This document shows positions 1 to 7,818 of a stretch of 64,000 nucleotides of DNA, piece by piece. The notes beneath the pieces are model-generated. The model was given only the letters and a program-made list of their open reading frames with translations. It had not been told where the DNA came from and did no database searches. Both the position numbers and the translations under genes were made by a program. The DNA is from Streptomyces puniciscabiei (GTDB taxonomy: Bacteria > Actinomycetota > Actinomycetes > Streptomycetales > Streptomycetaceae). Within the stretch, counting starts at the first letter, position 1. Each line of letters starts with the position of its first letter. Location of the stretch: positions 744,001-808,000 of the forward strand of contig NZ_VFNX01000002.1 in the NCBI RefSeq assembly GCF_006715785.1. Reading direction: 5' to 3'.

Positions 1-2
1 GC

Positions 3-563
3 GGGGTCGAGGGCTTCGAGGTGTTCTCCGATGTGGTCCAGCCGCATTCCCCGGGACTCGGCCGGCGGCTGTGGTACGGCGGCGGGAGCCTGGGCTCGGC
101 GCGCTGGGCGGGCGAGCACGGCATGAACTTCCTGACCAGCAGCGTGGTCAAGGCGGAACAGCCGGACGGGCCATGGGACTTCGCCGAGATCCAGCTCTCC
201 CTCATCCGGGAGTTCCGCGACCGTCACCCCGACGGCGAGGCGGCCCGGGTCTCGCAGGGCCTGGTCGTGATACCCACTGACTCGGCGAGCGACGAGCAGC
301 GCGCCAAGTACGAGGCGTACGTGGCCAAGCGGCTGCCCCGGACGGCCTCACCGCAGGGCCCGGGCCGGCTGCTGTTCGCCCCGGACCTGGTCGGCACCTC
401 CGAGGAGATCGCCGAACGGCTGCACGCACACGCCGCGTTCCGGGAGGTGGACGAGGTGGCCTTCGCACTGCCGTTCACCTTCGACCACGAGGACTACGTA
501 CAGATCCTCACGGACATGGCGACGAAGCTGGGCCCCGCGCTGGGGTGGAAGCCGGCCGGCTGA
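3..563 (+). CDS. LLM-class flavin-dependent oxidoreductase, C-terminal part (cut by window edge)
   Basis: The frame is open from the left edge and stops with TGA at 561-563, so only the last 186 residues are visible. The stretch GGGSLGSARWAGEHGMNF near the start and the helical tail ending in DMATKLGPALGW are typical of the luciferase-like monooxygenase superfamily, which uses FMNH2 or F420H2 to oxidise or reduce small organic substrates in the cytoplasm. The N-terminal half of the TIM barrel, which would separate FMN from F420 enzymes, lies outside the window, so the substrate cannot be named. The gene converges with the quinone oxidoreductase gene 14 bases downstream. Confidence 0.8.
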   Translation, partial: GVEGFEVFSDVVQPHSPGLGRRLWYGGGSLGSARWAGEHGMNFLTSSVVKAEQPDGPWDFAEIQLSLIREFRDRHPDGEAARVSQGLVVIPTDSASDEQRAKYEAYVAKRLPRTASPQGPGRLLFAPDLVGTSEEIAERLHAHAAFREVDEVAFALPFTFDHEDYVQILTDMATKLGPALGWKPAG

Positions 564-576
564 GCGCCGGTTCCCG

Positions 577-1479
577 TCAGTCCACGAGCAGCACGAGCTT
601 GCCGCGCACCGTCCCGGCTTCGCCGACGCGGTGGGCGTGGGCCACCTCGGTCAAGGGGAAGGTCCGGCCGACCTGGACGGAGAATCGTCCCGTTTCCGCC
701 ATGTGGGCGACCTGGGCCAGCGCGTAGGTGGCGCGGCCGGTGTCGCCGCGGCTGAAGCGGATGCCCGTCTGCCGCGCGCCGCGCAAGTCGGCGACCGTGA
801 TCACACGCTCGGGCGCGCCCGCGAGTTCCGCGAGTTCGGGAAGGACGCCGCTGCCGGCGACGTCCAGTGCGAAATCGACACCCGACGGCATGATCTGCCG
901 GACTCGTTCCGGCATCCCGTCGCCGTATGCCACCGGCTCGGCCCCGAGCGAGCGGAGGGCATCGTGCGTGCCCGGACTACCCGTGCCGATGACGCGCGCA
1001 CCGCGCTCCACGGCGAGTTGGACTGCGGCACTCCCGACGCTGCCGGATGCCCCGTTGATGAGCACGGTGCTGCCCGCTGTGACACCGAGCTGGTCGAGCG
1101 AGCGCGCCGCGGTCTCGGCTGCCGCGGGGATCGCCGCGGACCTCGCACAGTCGAGCGAGGCCGGGACCGGCGCCCAATCGGACAGCACGGCCGACTCCGC
1201 TTGGGCGGCTCCGTACGGTGAGGCTCCGAAGACCCGGTCGCCAACCGCGACACCCGAGACATCGTCGCCGATCTCGTCGACGATGCCCGCGGCCTCATGG
1301 CCCAGGGTCTGTGGCAGTTCCCGGTCCATCAGGCCCTGACGCTTTTTCCAGTCGCTGGCGTTGATCCCCGCGGCACAGACCTTGATCCGTATCTCTCCGG
1401 CGCCGGGACGGGGATCGGGGAGGTCGACGATCTCAAGAACCTCCGGGCCGCCGAACCGGCTGAACCGTACTGCCCTCAC
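577..1479 (-). CDS. NADP-dependent quinone oxidoreductase / zinc-free alcohol dehydrogenase (MDR family)
   Basis: A 300-residue medium-chain reductase. The GroES-like N-terminal domain carries GHEAAG at about residues 60-65, and the Rossmann domain carries INGASGSVGS at about 141-150. The structural zinc cysteines of classical alcohol dehydrogenases are missing, which fits the quinone reductase (QOR) branch that reduces quinones or enones with NADPH. I chose the GTG at 1479 because GGAAGGAG lies 8 bases upstream and the protein then begins VRAVRFSRFGGPEVLE, the usual start of this family. The frame stays open for 88 more codons but these look non-coding. The ribosome binding site sits inside a 22-base perfect palindrome (separate entry), which suggests regulation at that site. 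Confidence 0.88.
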   Translation of the reverse strand: MRAVRFSRFGGPEVLEIVDLPDPRPGAGEIRIKVCAAGINASDWKKRQGLMDRELPQTLGHEAAGIVDEIGDDVSGVAVGDRVFGASPYGAAQAESAVLSDWAPVPASLDCARSAAIPAAAETAARSLDQLGVTAGSTVLINGASGSVGSAAVQLAVERGARVIGTGSPGTHDALRSLGAEPVAYGDGMPERVRQIMPSGVDFALDVAGSGVLPELAELAGAPERVITVADLRGARQTGIRFSRGDTGRATYALAQVAHMAETGRFSVQVGRTFPLTEVAHAHRVGEAGTVRGKLVLLVD

Positions 1480-1483
1480 GACA

Positions 1484-1505
1484 CACTCCTTCCGCGGAAG
1501 GAGTG
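1484..1505. promoter_or_regulatory. 22-base perfect palindrome covering the ribosome binding site of the quinone oxidoreductase gene
   Basis: Bases 1484-1505 equal their own reverse complement: the left arm CACTCCTTCCG is followed directly by CGGAAGGAGTG. The palindrome contains the GGAAGGAG Shine-Dalgarno sequence and ends 4 bases before the GTG start. It could be a TetR- or MarR-type operator placed downstream of the promoter. In the mRNA it would fold back on itself, but without a loop, so a DNA operator seems likelier than a hairpin. No regulator gene adjoins it. Confidence 0.6.
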
Positions 1506-1571
1506 GCGGATCGTCCGACACCGCGTGTGCGCGTACTCCCTGTCCGGCCATCCGTCCGGCCCAGAGCACGT

Positions 1572-1600
1572 TTCTACTCCGATGCACCGACCCTATGTCA
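1572..1600 (-). promoter_or_regulatory. Candidate promoter of the quinone oxidoreductase gene
   Basis: Read on the minus strand, TGACAT (1600-1595) and GTAGAA (1577-1572) are separated by 17 bases, a fair match to a housekeeping promoter. It would give a leader of about 85 bases containing the 22-base palindrome. The rest of the 297-base gap (1480-1776) shows no other gene or site I can support. Confidence 0.3.
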
Positions 1601-1776
1601 TGGCCGCCCACCGTGGCGAGCCGCCTCCGGAGCCACCTCGACCCACACGGCCGGGACCGGACCAGCTCCGGGCGGTCCGAGGTGAGGCCGCCGGGCAGCG
1701 CGCGAACGACACGCACGGACGGGAGGAGCTGTCGGCCGCTCACGGGCGCCCTGCCCGGTTACCGCGCCGGGCCGGT

Positions 1777-2772
1777 TCACCAGCGGCCCGGTTCCGTGCC
1801 CACCACCGCCTCCGACCGCCTCCCGTCCACCCCCACCGGCACCTCCCCCGCGAGCATCACCCGGTGCATGATGCGGGCGGAGCCGACGTGGGCGTGGTCG
1901 CTCGGAGCCAGGTGGATGGTGGCCCGGTTGTCCCAGAAGGCGACGCTGCCCCGCTCCCAGCGGAAGCGGACGGTGTACTCGGGGCGGACGGCCTGCTCCA
2001 GCAGCATCTCCAGCAGTGCCGCGCTCTCCGGGCGGGAGACGTCGGTGATCTGTTCCAGGTAGTAGCCGTTGACGAACAGCACCCGCTCCCCCGTCTCCGG
2101 ATGCACCCGGACCAGCGGGTGCACCGAGGCCACCTGGTGGTCGAGGAGATGACGAAGGTAGGCGTCGTCGCCGGGCCGGGGCTGGTAGCCCACGCCGAGC
2201 CGGTGCTCGGCGCGCAGCCCGTCCACGAAGGCGCGGACCGGTGCGGACAGGCCGGCGTAGGCGGCGGCCAGGTTGGCCCAGGTGGTGTCGCCGCCGTACG
2301 GCGGGACGGTCTCGGCGCGCAGGATGGTCGCGGCGGGCGGGTCGATCCGGGCGCCGTGGTCGCAGTGCCAGCCGCGCAGCAGGGTGTGCCGGCGGCGCCG
2401 CAGCCACTCCTCGTGCTCCATGCCGAACCGCCCGCCCAGCTCCAGCCGGTCGGCGGTGGTCTCCACCTCGGGGAAGCCGGCCGGTGAGGCGCTGCCCCGC
2501 CGGCCGAGCACGACGGGTTCGCCGAACCGGCGGGCGAAGGCGACGTGCCCGGCGTGGTCGAGGTCCTGTCCGCGGAAGAACACCACCTTCCAGCGCAGCA
2601 GGGTCCGCCGGATCAGGGCCACCACGGCGTCGTCCAGCGGCCCGGCGAGGTCGACGCCGGTGATCTCGGCGCCGATGTGCCCGGCGGCCGGCGTCACCGC
2701 CACGCCTGGAACCTTCGGCTCCACGCCCTCGGCCCGCTCCGTCTGATCCGCGGTGGCCCTGTGCGTCGTCAT
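1777..2772 (-). CDS. TauD/TfdA-family Fe(II)/2-oxoglutarate dioxygenase
   Basis: A 331-residue protein, slightly longer than typical TauD. The iron triad is visible as H136-C-D138 in RGWHCDHG and H287 in DNRATIHLAP; R300 or R304 in ARIMHRV would bind 2-oxoglutarate. The family oxidises a C-H bond next to a sulfonate, ether or similar leaving group using O2. The HCD motif replaces the more common HTD or HSD. Start ATG 2772 gives MTTHRATADQ. The gene lies 58 bases downstream of the secreted GH32 gene on the same strand, so it is probably co-transcribed with it, an unusual pairing. The substrate cannot be told from sequence. Confidence 0.87.
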   Translation of the reverse strand: MTTHRATADQTERAEGVEPKVPGVAVTPAAGHIGAEITGVDLAGPLDDAVVALIRRTLLRWKVVFFRGQDLDHAGHVAFARRFGEPVVLGRRGSASPAGFPEVETTADRLELGGRFGMEHEEWLRRRRHTLLRGWHCDHGARIDPPAATILRAETVPPYGGDTTWANLAAAYAGLSAPVRAFVDGLRAEHRLGVGYQPRPGDDAYLRHLLDHQVASVHPLVRVHPETGERVLFVNGYYLEQITDVSRPESAALLEMLLEQAVRPEYTVRFRWERGSVAFWDNRATIHLAPSDHAHVGSARIMHRVMLAGEVPVGVDGRRSEAVVGTEPGRW

Positions 2773-2830
2773 TGCGCGCTCCCGTGCTCGTCCGAACCGG
2801 CTCCACCGAAGATCGTGGCACCCCTGGCCC

Positions 2831-4396
2831 TCACACGGCGAACTCCCGGACGACCGTGTTCCGGAACACCGCCGTGCCGCCGGCCGCGAAGAGGGCCAGC
2901 CGGTCGTCCACCAGATACGGGAACACCTCGCTGGAGTGCACGTACCGGCCGTCGTCCACGAACATCTCGACCGAGGTGCGGTCCACCAGGATGCGCAGCC
3001 TGACCCGGCCCGCGCCGGGGTCGAAGGGCGTACGGCTCTCCTGCCGGTTGCCACTCGTGTCGGGGCCCACGGTGCCGCGCCGGTTGAGGAAGGCGTAGTC
3101 GCTCCACACCCCCGCGTCGACGTGCCGGCCGCCGTCGGGTGAGCGGCGCAACTGCACGCCCGCTCCGGTGAGTCGGGACCAGGTGATCTCCGTCGTCAGC
3201 TCGTAGGAGATGCCCGAGTAGTCGAGGAGGCGGGTGCCGTCGACGGTGAGGTCGCCGAGGTTCACGGTGCGCGAGACGTAGGAGTCGAGCGCGGGGACGG
3301 GGCGGGAGGCCAGGTAGTAGGAGCCGGAGGCGGACTTCACCAGCGTGATCTCGCGGACGATCGAGTCGGTGCCGTTGAATCCGTCCGCGTCGATCGTGGG
3401 TGTGGTGTGGGCGTACGCCCAGTTGTTGAGCCAGCCGAGGGCGTAGCGCGCGGCCGGGTCCGGTGAGCCGTCCGCCCGCCGTTTTTCGAAGGTGACCGCC
3501 GCGTACCAGTCCCAGCCGTGGTCGAGCCACTGCGGGTCGGGGGAGTCGGGGGTGAACGAACCGCCGTCGAAGGAGCCGGTCCAGTAGGCGTACGTGGCCG
3601 GCTGCCCGGACCCGGTGCCGTCCGCGCTCGCCCCCAGCACCCACTTCGCCGTGCCGTCGTCGGCGGTGATCCTGAACAGGTCGGGGCATTCGAGCACACC
3701 GATGCCGTCCTTGACGTAACCGCCCGCGTGGGTCCAGGACTTGAGGTCGGCCGAATGGTAGAAACCGACCCTGTCGCCCTGGGCGAGGACCATCACCCAG
3801 CGGTCGTGGTCCTCGTCGCGGATCACCTTCGGATCGCGGAAGTCGGCGCCCACACCCGGACTGGCCAGTACGGGGCCGGTGCCGTAGTTCGTGAACGTCC
3901 GGCCGCCGTCCGTGGAGTGGTACAGGAACTGCTCCTGGTGGTCGGTGCCGCCGCCGGGTGACATCGTGACGACGGCGACCACCGCACCCGCGCCGAAGCC
4001 GGCCGTGTCGCCGCTGTCGACCACGGCCGAGCCCGACCAGACGTCGCCGTTGACGGTGGTGTCCTTGGGCACGGCGATCCCCCGGTCGGTGAAGGAGACC
4101 AGGTCGGTGCTGGTGGCCAGGCGCCAGGCGGTGCCCACCTCGCCGCCGTCGAGGTAGTCGGCGTTGTAGAGGTAGTAGTAGTGGTACTCGCCGTCGATCC
4201 ACACCGGGCGCTGGGGGTCGTTCTTCCACTGGTCGGGAACCGTGAAGTGGTAGCCCGCGCGGTAACTCAGGCAGCTCCGCGCCGACTTGGGTCTCGGATG
4301 CGGCCCGGCGCCGGCGGGTGCCGCGGGCAGCAGTGCCGCGCCGGCTCCGGCGGCGGTCGCGGCGAAGAGGGATCTTCTGGTCGGGCCACGCATCAC
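2831..4396 (-). CDS. Secreted glycoside hydrolase family 32 (levanase/inulinase-like)
   Basis: A 521-residue GH32 protein with a twin-arginine signal (RRSLFAATAAGAGAAL, residues 7-22), so it is probably exported folded. The three GH32 catalytic motifs are present: WKNDPQ at 57-62 (D60 nucleophile), FRDP at 186-189 (transition-state stabiliser) and ECP at 236-238 (E236 acid/base). A beta-sandwich domain follows, with DRTSVEMFVDDG near residue 480. It should release fructose or fructo-oligosaccharides from levan or inulin outside the cell. The non-standard WKNDPQ motif differs from WMNDPNG of ordinary invertases, so transferase activity is possible. Start GTG 4396 (GAGAGG 8 bases upstream) or ATG 4393. 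Divergent from the sugar-importer operon. Confidence 0.9.
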   Translation of the reverse strand: MMRGPTRRSLFAATAAGAGAALLPAAPAGAGPHPRPKSARSCLSYRAGYHFTVPDQWKNDPQRPVWIDGEYHYYYLYNADYLDGGEVGTAWRLATSTDLVSFTDRGIAVPKDTTVNGDVWSGSAVVDSGDTAGFGAGAVVAVVTMSPGGGTDHQEQFLYHSTDGGRTFTNYGTGPVLASPGVGADFRDPKVIRDEDHDRWVMVLAQGDRVGFYHSADLKSWTHAGGYVKDGIGVLECPDLFRITADDGTAKWVLGASADGTGSGQPATYAYWTGSFDGGSFTPDSPDPQWLDHGWDWYAAVTFEKRRADGSPDPAARYALGWLNNWAYAHTTPTIDADGFNGTDSIVREITLVKSASGSYYLASRPVPALDSYVSRTVNLGDLTVDGTRLLDYSGISYELTTEITWSRLTGAGVQLRRSPDGGRHVDAGVWSDYAFLNRRGTVGPDTSGNRQESRTPFDPGAGRVRLRILVDRTSVEMFVDDGRYVHSSEVFPYLVDDRLALFAAGGTAVFRNTVVREFAV

Positions 4397-4440
4397 GCAT
4401 CGGTCCTCTCGTGACGGTCCATGGCACCAGGACTGTGGGA

Positions 4441-4537
4441 CCTAACTCGTTAAAGGTCAAGCGTTCCCACGCCTTGACAGGGACGTAACACGCTTCTCAT
4501 CATCTGGGTCGTCTCACTTTTGCTAACACGAGTTAGG
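4441..4537. promoter_or_regulatory. Divergent promoter region with paired operator-like inverted repeats (fructan locus)
   Basis: CCTAACTCGT at 4441-4450 recurs inverted as ACGAGTTAGG at 4528-4537, 77 bases apart. Each copy is itself nearly palindromic: TAAC-TC-GTTA at 4443-4452, and CTAAC-N4-GTTAG at 4523-4536. Between them lie TTGACA at 4474-4479 facing the importer operon and TTGACC (4460-4455, minus strand) facing the secreted GH32 gene. Paired sites of this kind fit binding by the LacI-type regulator encoded at 9181-10269, possibly with looping. Matching of this regulator to these sites is inference. Confidence 0.55.
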
Positions 4538-4544
4538 CACCTGG

Positions 4545-5954
4545 ATGACCGACTCGCACCTCTCCCGCCGCGCACTGCTGCGCTACGGCGCCTACGGCGC
4601 GGGGGCCGCGGCCCTCGCCGGCACCGCCGCGAGCTGGGACCGCCTCACCGGAGCGGACATACCGGGTCGCGACGACGGCTCCCTGGTCGTCGCGACCCTG
4701 GGTTCCGCGTTCTCCCCGGACGGAATCCGCGCGCTGGTCACCGGCTTCCGCAGGCTGCACCCCGACATCAAGGTCCGCATCAACGCCGTGCAGGCCGTGG
4801 ACTGGTCGGACTTCTTCGCCAAGATCCTCACGCAGATCGCGGCGGGCACCGCGCCCGACCTGGTCTATGTGGCCACCGAGGGGGTGCAGTTGTTCGCCCG
4901 GCACCTGGGCGTGGCGCTGGACCGCTGGGTGCAGCGGGACGCGGCGGAGCTGACGGAGTACTTCGCCGACGTCCATCCCTCGCTGGTGGAGTCGATGATG
5001 TACGAGGGCAGCCTCTACCAGCTGCCGATCGAGTTCAACGCGGCCGACATGTACCTCAACACCCGGGTGGTGCGACGAGCGGGCGCGGACCTCCCGGCGG
5101 ACGGCTGGACCCGGGACGACTTCACCGCGCTGCTGCGCCGGATGAAGAAGGCCAACGACGCGCACTTCACGCCGTACTTCTGGACGAACCGGCTCTGGGG
5201 CGGGGTGGTGCCGTGGCTGTTCGCGAACGGCACCAACCTGCTCGCCGAGTCCAAGGCCCCCGGCGGCCGCTGGCTGTGGGACGCCTTCTATCCGGCGGCG
5301 CAGCGGCAGGGCCGCGGCGGCGGCTTCCGCTGGACGACCCCGCAGGCCACCGGCGCCCGGGTCGAGGAGGCGTACGACTATCTCGCCGCCCTGATCGAGG
5401 AGGGGCTGTGCACCCGGCCCGAGGGCGGCAACGGCCAGAACCTCATCGGGGTGTTCTCCACCGGCCGGGTCGGCGTGACGCCCGCCGGCGGCTTCTGGGC
5501 GGGCGGTCTGCATCTGGCCGGCATGCCCGACGACGCCTTCGACGTGCGGTACTTCCCGCGCTGGCGCACCCAGCGGCACCAGTTCGGCGCGGCCGGATAC
5601 GCGCTGCTGCGCACGTCGAAGAAGCAGGACGCGGCCTGGGAGTTCATCAAGTACTCGGCCCGGCTGGACACCCTGACCGAGCTGTTCTCGACCAACCAGA
5701 CCACCCCGGCCCGCCGTTCGATGCTGACCACGGCCCGCTACCGGGAGACCGGCCCGGCGCACTGGCGGGTCTTCTACGACACCCTCGACAAGTTCCCCGA
5801 CACCGGCCCCATTCCGGCCCCGCCGCAGGTCGCCGAGGTGGCTCAGGTACTGCTCAAGCACACCGGGACGGCTCTGGCGAGCCCGCGCTCGGTCGGGCCG
5901 GCGCTGCGGCGGATGCAGGGCGATCTGGAGAAGGCCATGGAGCGTGACGTATGA
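4545..5954 (+). CDS. ABC sugar transporter, extracellular solute-binding protein (family 1)
   Basis: A 469-residue binding protein with a twin-arginine export signal (LSRRALLRYGAYGAGAAALAG, starting near residue 6) but no obvious lipobox cysteine. The body has the family-1 pattern, including DLVYVATEG, a central ARVEEAYDYLAALIEEG helix and the C-terminal STNQTTPARRS segment. It should capture an oligosaccharide, most likely short fructans from the neighbouring GH32 enzyme, and pass it to the two permeases. The ATG at 4545 is 8 bases after the downstream operator-like repeat. It overlaps the next gene by ATGA and is the first gene of a four-gene operon. Confidence 0.9.
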   Translation: MTDSHLSRRALLRYGAYGAGAAALAGTAASWDRLTGADIPGRDDGSLVVATLGSAFSPDGIRALVTGFRRLHPDIKVRINAVQAVDWSDFFAKILTQIAAGTAPDLVYVATEGVQLFARHLGVALDRWVQRDAAELTEYFADVHPSLVESMMYEGSLYQLPIEFNAADMYLNTRVVRRAGADLPADGWTRDDFTALLRRMKKANDAHFTPYFWTNRLWGGVVPWLFANGTNLLAESKAPGGRWLWDAFYPAAQRQGRGGGFRWTTPQATGARVEEAYDYLAALIEEGLCTRPEGGNGQNLIGVFSTGRVGVTPAGGFWAGGLHLAGMPDDAFDVRYFPRWRTQRHQFGAAGYALLRTSKKQDAAWEFIKYSARLDTLTELFSTNQTTPARRSMLTTARYRETGPAHWRVFYDTLDKFPDTGPIPAPPQVAEVAQVLLKHTGTALASPRSVGPALRRMQGDLEKAMERDV

Positions 5955-6928
5955 CGGACACGACCAACGCGACGGACGCGGCGGACGCCCGGATCGCCGC
6001 CGTACCGACCCGGGCAGCGGGCCCGCGCACGGTGGCCGGACGGCGCTCGGCGCGCGAGCGGGGCACGCGGCTGCTGGCGGCGCTGTTCCTGGCCCCGACC
6101 GTGGTCGGGATCGTGGTCTTCACGGTCGTACCGATCATCGGCTCGGTCGTGTTGAGCCTGTTCCACTGGAACGTGATCGACTCGCCCGGCTTCGCCGGAA
6201 CGGCCAACTACCGTGAGGTGTTCACCGATTCGACCGTGTTGGTGTCGTTCCGCAACACGCTCGTCTTCATGGTGTTCGCGGTCGCCGCACAGCTGCTGAT
6301 CGCGCTGTCGCTCGCGCTCACCCTGCAGGGTCGGATGCCCACGTGGCTGCGCTCGGTCTTCCGCTCGGCGTTCTTCTTCCCGCTCGTACTGTCGGCCGCG
6401 TCCATCTCGGTCGTGATGAAGTACCTGTTCAACCAGGACTTCGGAGTGGTCAACTGGCTGATCGGGTTGATCGGGATGGCTCCCGTGCCCTGGCTGACCT
6501 CCGAGCACGGAGCGATGGCCACGGTGATCATCGTGTACGTCTGGCAGCAGTTCGGCTTCTCGTTCCTGCTGTTCGTGGGCGGCCTGAACAACATCCCGAA
6601 GGAGATCCACGAGGCGGCCTCGCTGGACGGCGCGACGGGGCTGCGCAAGCACCTCGCCATCACCCTCCCGCTGCTCTCCCCCACCCTGCTGGTGGCCTCG
6701 GTGGTCGGCATCATCAACGCCCTGCAGGTCTTCGAGCAGCCGTACGTGCTCACCGACGGCGGGCCCGGCGACTCCACCCGCACGGTCGTGATGGTCATCT
6801 ACGAGAAGGCCTTCGAGCAGCTGCGCTTCGGCGAGGCGTCCGCGGTGGGCGTGCTGCTGTTCGTGCTGATCATGGCGGTGACCGCCGTCCAGTTCCGGCT
6901 CAGCCGGCGTTTCGTCCACTACCAGTGA
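5951..6928 (+). CDS. ABC sugar transporter permease (MalF-like)
   Basis: A 325-residue inner-membrane protein with six predicted transmembrane segments; the first (ALFLAPTVVGIVVFTVV) follows a charged N-terminus. The EAA loop that contacts the ATPase is visible as EIHEAASLDGATG, with the conserved G at its usual spacing. It forms the heterodimeric channel with the next gene product. It starts inside the stop codon of the binding-protein gene (ATGA at 5951-5954), so translation is likely coupled. No ATPase gene is in the operon; streptomycetes commonly energise such importers with the shared ATPase MsiK encoded elsewhere. Confidence 0.92.
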   Translation: MTDTTNATDAADARIAAVPTRAAGPRTVAGRRSARERGTRLLAALFLAPTVVGIVVFTVVPIIGSVVLSLFHWNVIDSPGFAGTANYREVFTDSTVLVSFRNTLVFMVFAVAAQLLIALSLALTLQGRMPTWLRSVFRSAFFFPLVLSAASISVVMKYLFNQDFGVVNWLIGLIGMAPVPWLTSEHGAMATVIIVYVWQQFGFSFLLFVGGLNNIPKEIHEAASLDGATGLRKHLAITLPLLSPTLLVASVVGIINALQVFEQPYVLTDGGPGDSTRTVVMVIYEKAFEQLRFGEASAVGVLLFVLIMAVTAVQFRLSRRFVHYQ

Positions 6929-7818
6929 GCCGGGTGATCCCCTTGAGCCGAGCAACCCTGTCCCCCCGTCAGGCCCCCCTGGCCGTCGGCCGCGCCCGGC
7001 ACGTGCTCGGGCCGTGGGCGCGGATCGCCGGGCTGACCTTGTGCGCCCTGCTCACGCTCGGCCCGGTCGTGTGGACCGTCTCCACCTCGCTGCGCACTCC
7101 GGCGGACTCGTTCAATCTGCCCCCGCAGATCATTCCGGCCCATCCGAGCACGGCCGCCTATCGCGGTGTCTTCGACCAGATCGACGTGTGGCTCCTGGCG
7201 CTCAACTCGACCCTCGTGACCGCTTTGATCGCGGTGGGTCAGATGATCACGGCGGGGCTCGCCGGTTACGCGTTCGCCCGGCTCGAGTTCCGGTTCAAGA
7301 AGCCGCTGTTCGCTCTGGTCCTGGCGACCATGATGGTCCCGCTCCAGGTCACGATCGTGCCGGTGTTCCTGGTGCTCAAGTCGATGGGTCTGGCCGACAC
7401 GCTCCTCGGGCTGATCGTCCCGGCGTTCCCGACCGCGTTCGGCACCTTCCTGATGCGCCAGTACTTCCTCGGCATGCCGAAGGACCTGGGCGAGGCCGCG
7501 ATGCTGGACGGCGCAGGGCCCTGGCGGATCTTCCGTTCGGTGTATGCCCCACTGGCCACCCCAGGCCTGGCGATCGTCGGCGTCCTTGCCTTCAACTACC
7601 ACTGGAACGAGTTCTTCCGCCCCCTGATCCTGGAGACCTCGGCCCAGAACTACACCCTCCCGCTGGGCCTGGTCTCCCTGCAGGGCAACCTCGGCACCGG
7701 CTCCATCTCCGTCGTCCTCGCCGGTGTCGTCCTCTCGATGATCCCCGCCGTCGCCGTGTTCGTCGTCGGTCAGCGCCCTCTCCGCGAGGGCATCACCTCC
7801 GCAGGAGTCAACCGTTGA
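6925..7818 (+). CDS. ABC sugar transporter permease (MalG-like)
   Basis: A 297-residue second permease with six hydrophobic segments. The EAA loop reads DLGEAAMLDGAGPWRIF near the C-terminal third, and FNYHWNEFFRPL is typical of MalG-type subunits. I take GTG 6925, which overlaps the TGA of the previous gene (GTGA); GTG 6934 is an alternative, and neither has a strong ribosome binding site, so translation is probably coupled. The frame is open far upstream, but that part is the shadow of the first permease. The gene product pairs with the MalF-like subunit and must borrow an ATPase from outside the operon. Confidence 0.9.
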   Translation: MSRVIPLSRATLSPRQAPLAVGRARHVLGPWARIAGLTLCALLTLGPVVWTVSTSLRTPADSFNLPPQIIPAHPSTAAYRGVFDQIDVWLLALNSTLVTALIAVGQMITAGLAGYAFARLEFRFKKPLFALVLATMMVPLQVTIVPVFLVLKSMGLADTLLGLIVPAFPTAFGTFLMRQYFLGMPKDLGEAAMLDGAGPWRIFRSVYAPLATPGLAIVGVLAFNYHWNEFFRPLILETSAQNYTLPLGLVSLQGNLGTGSISVVLAGVVLSMIPAVAVFVVGQRPLREGITSAGVNR

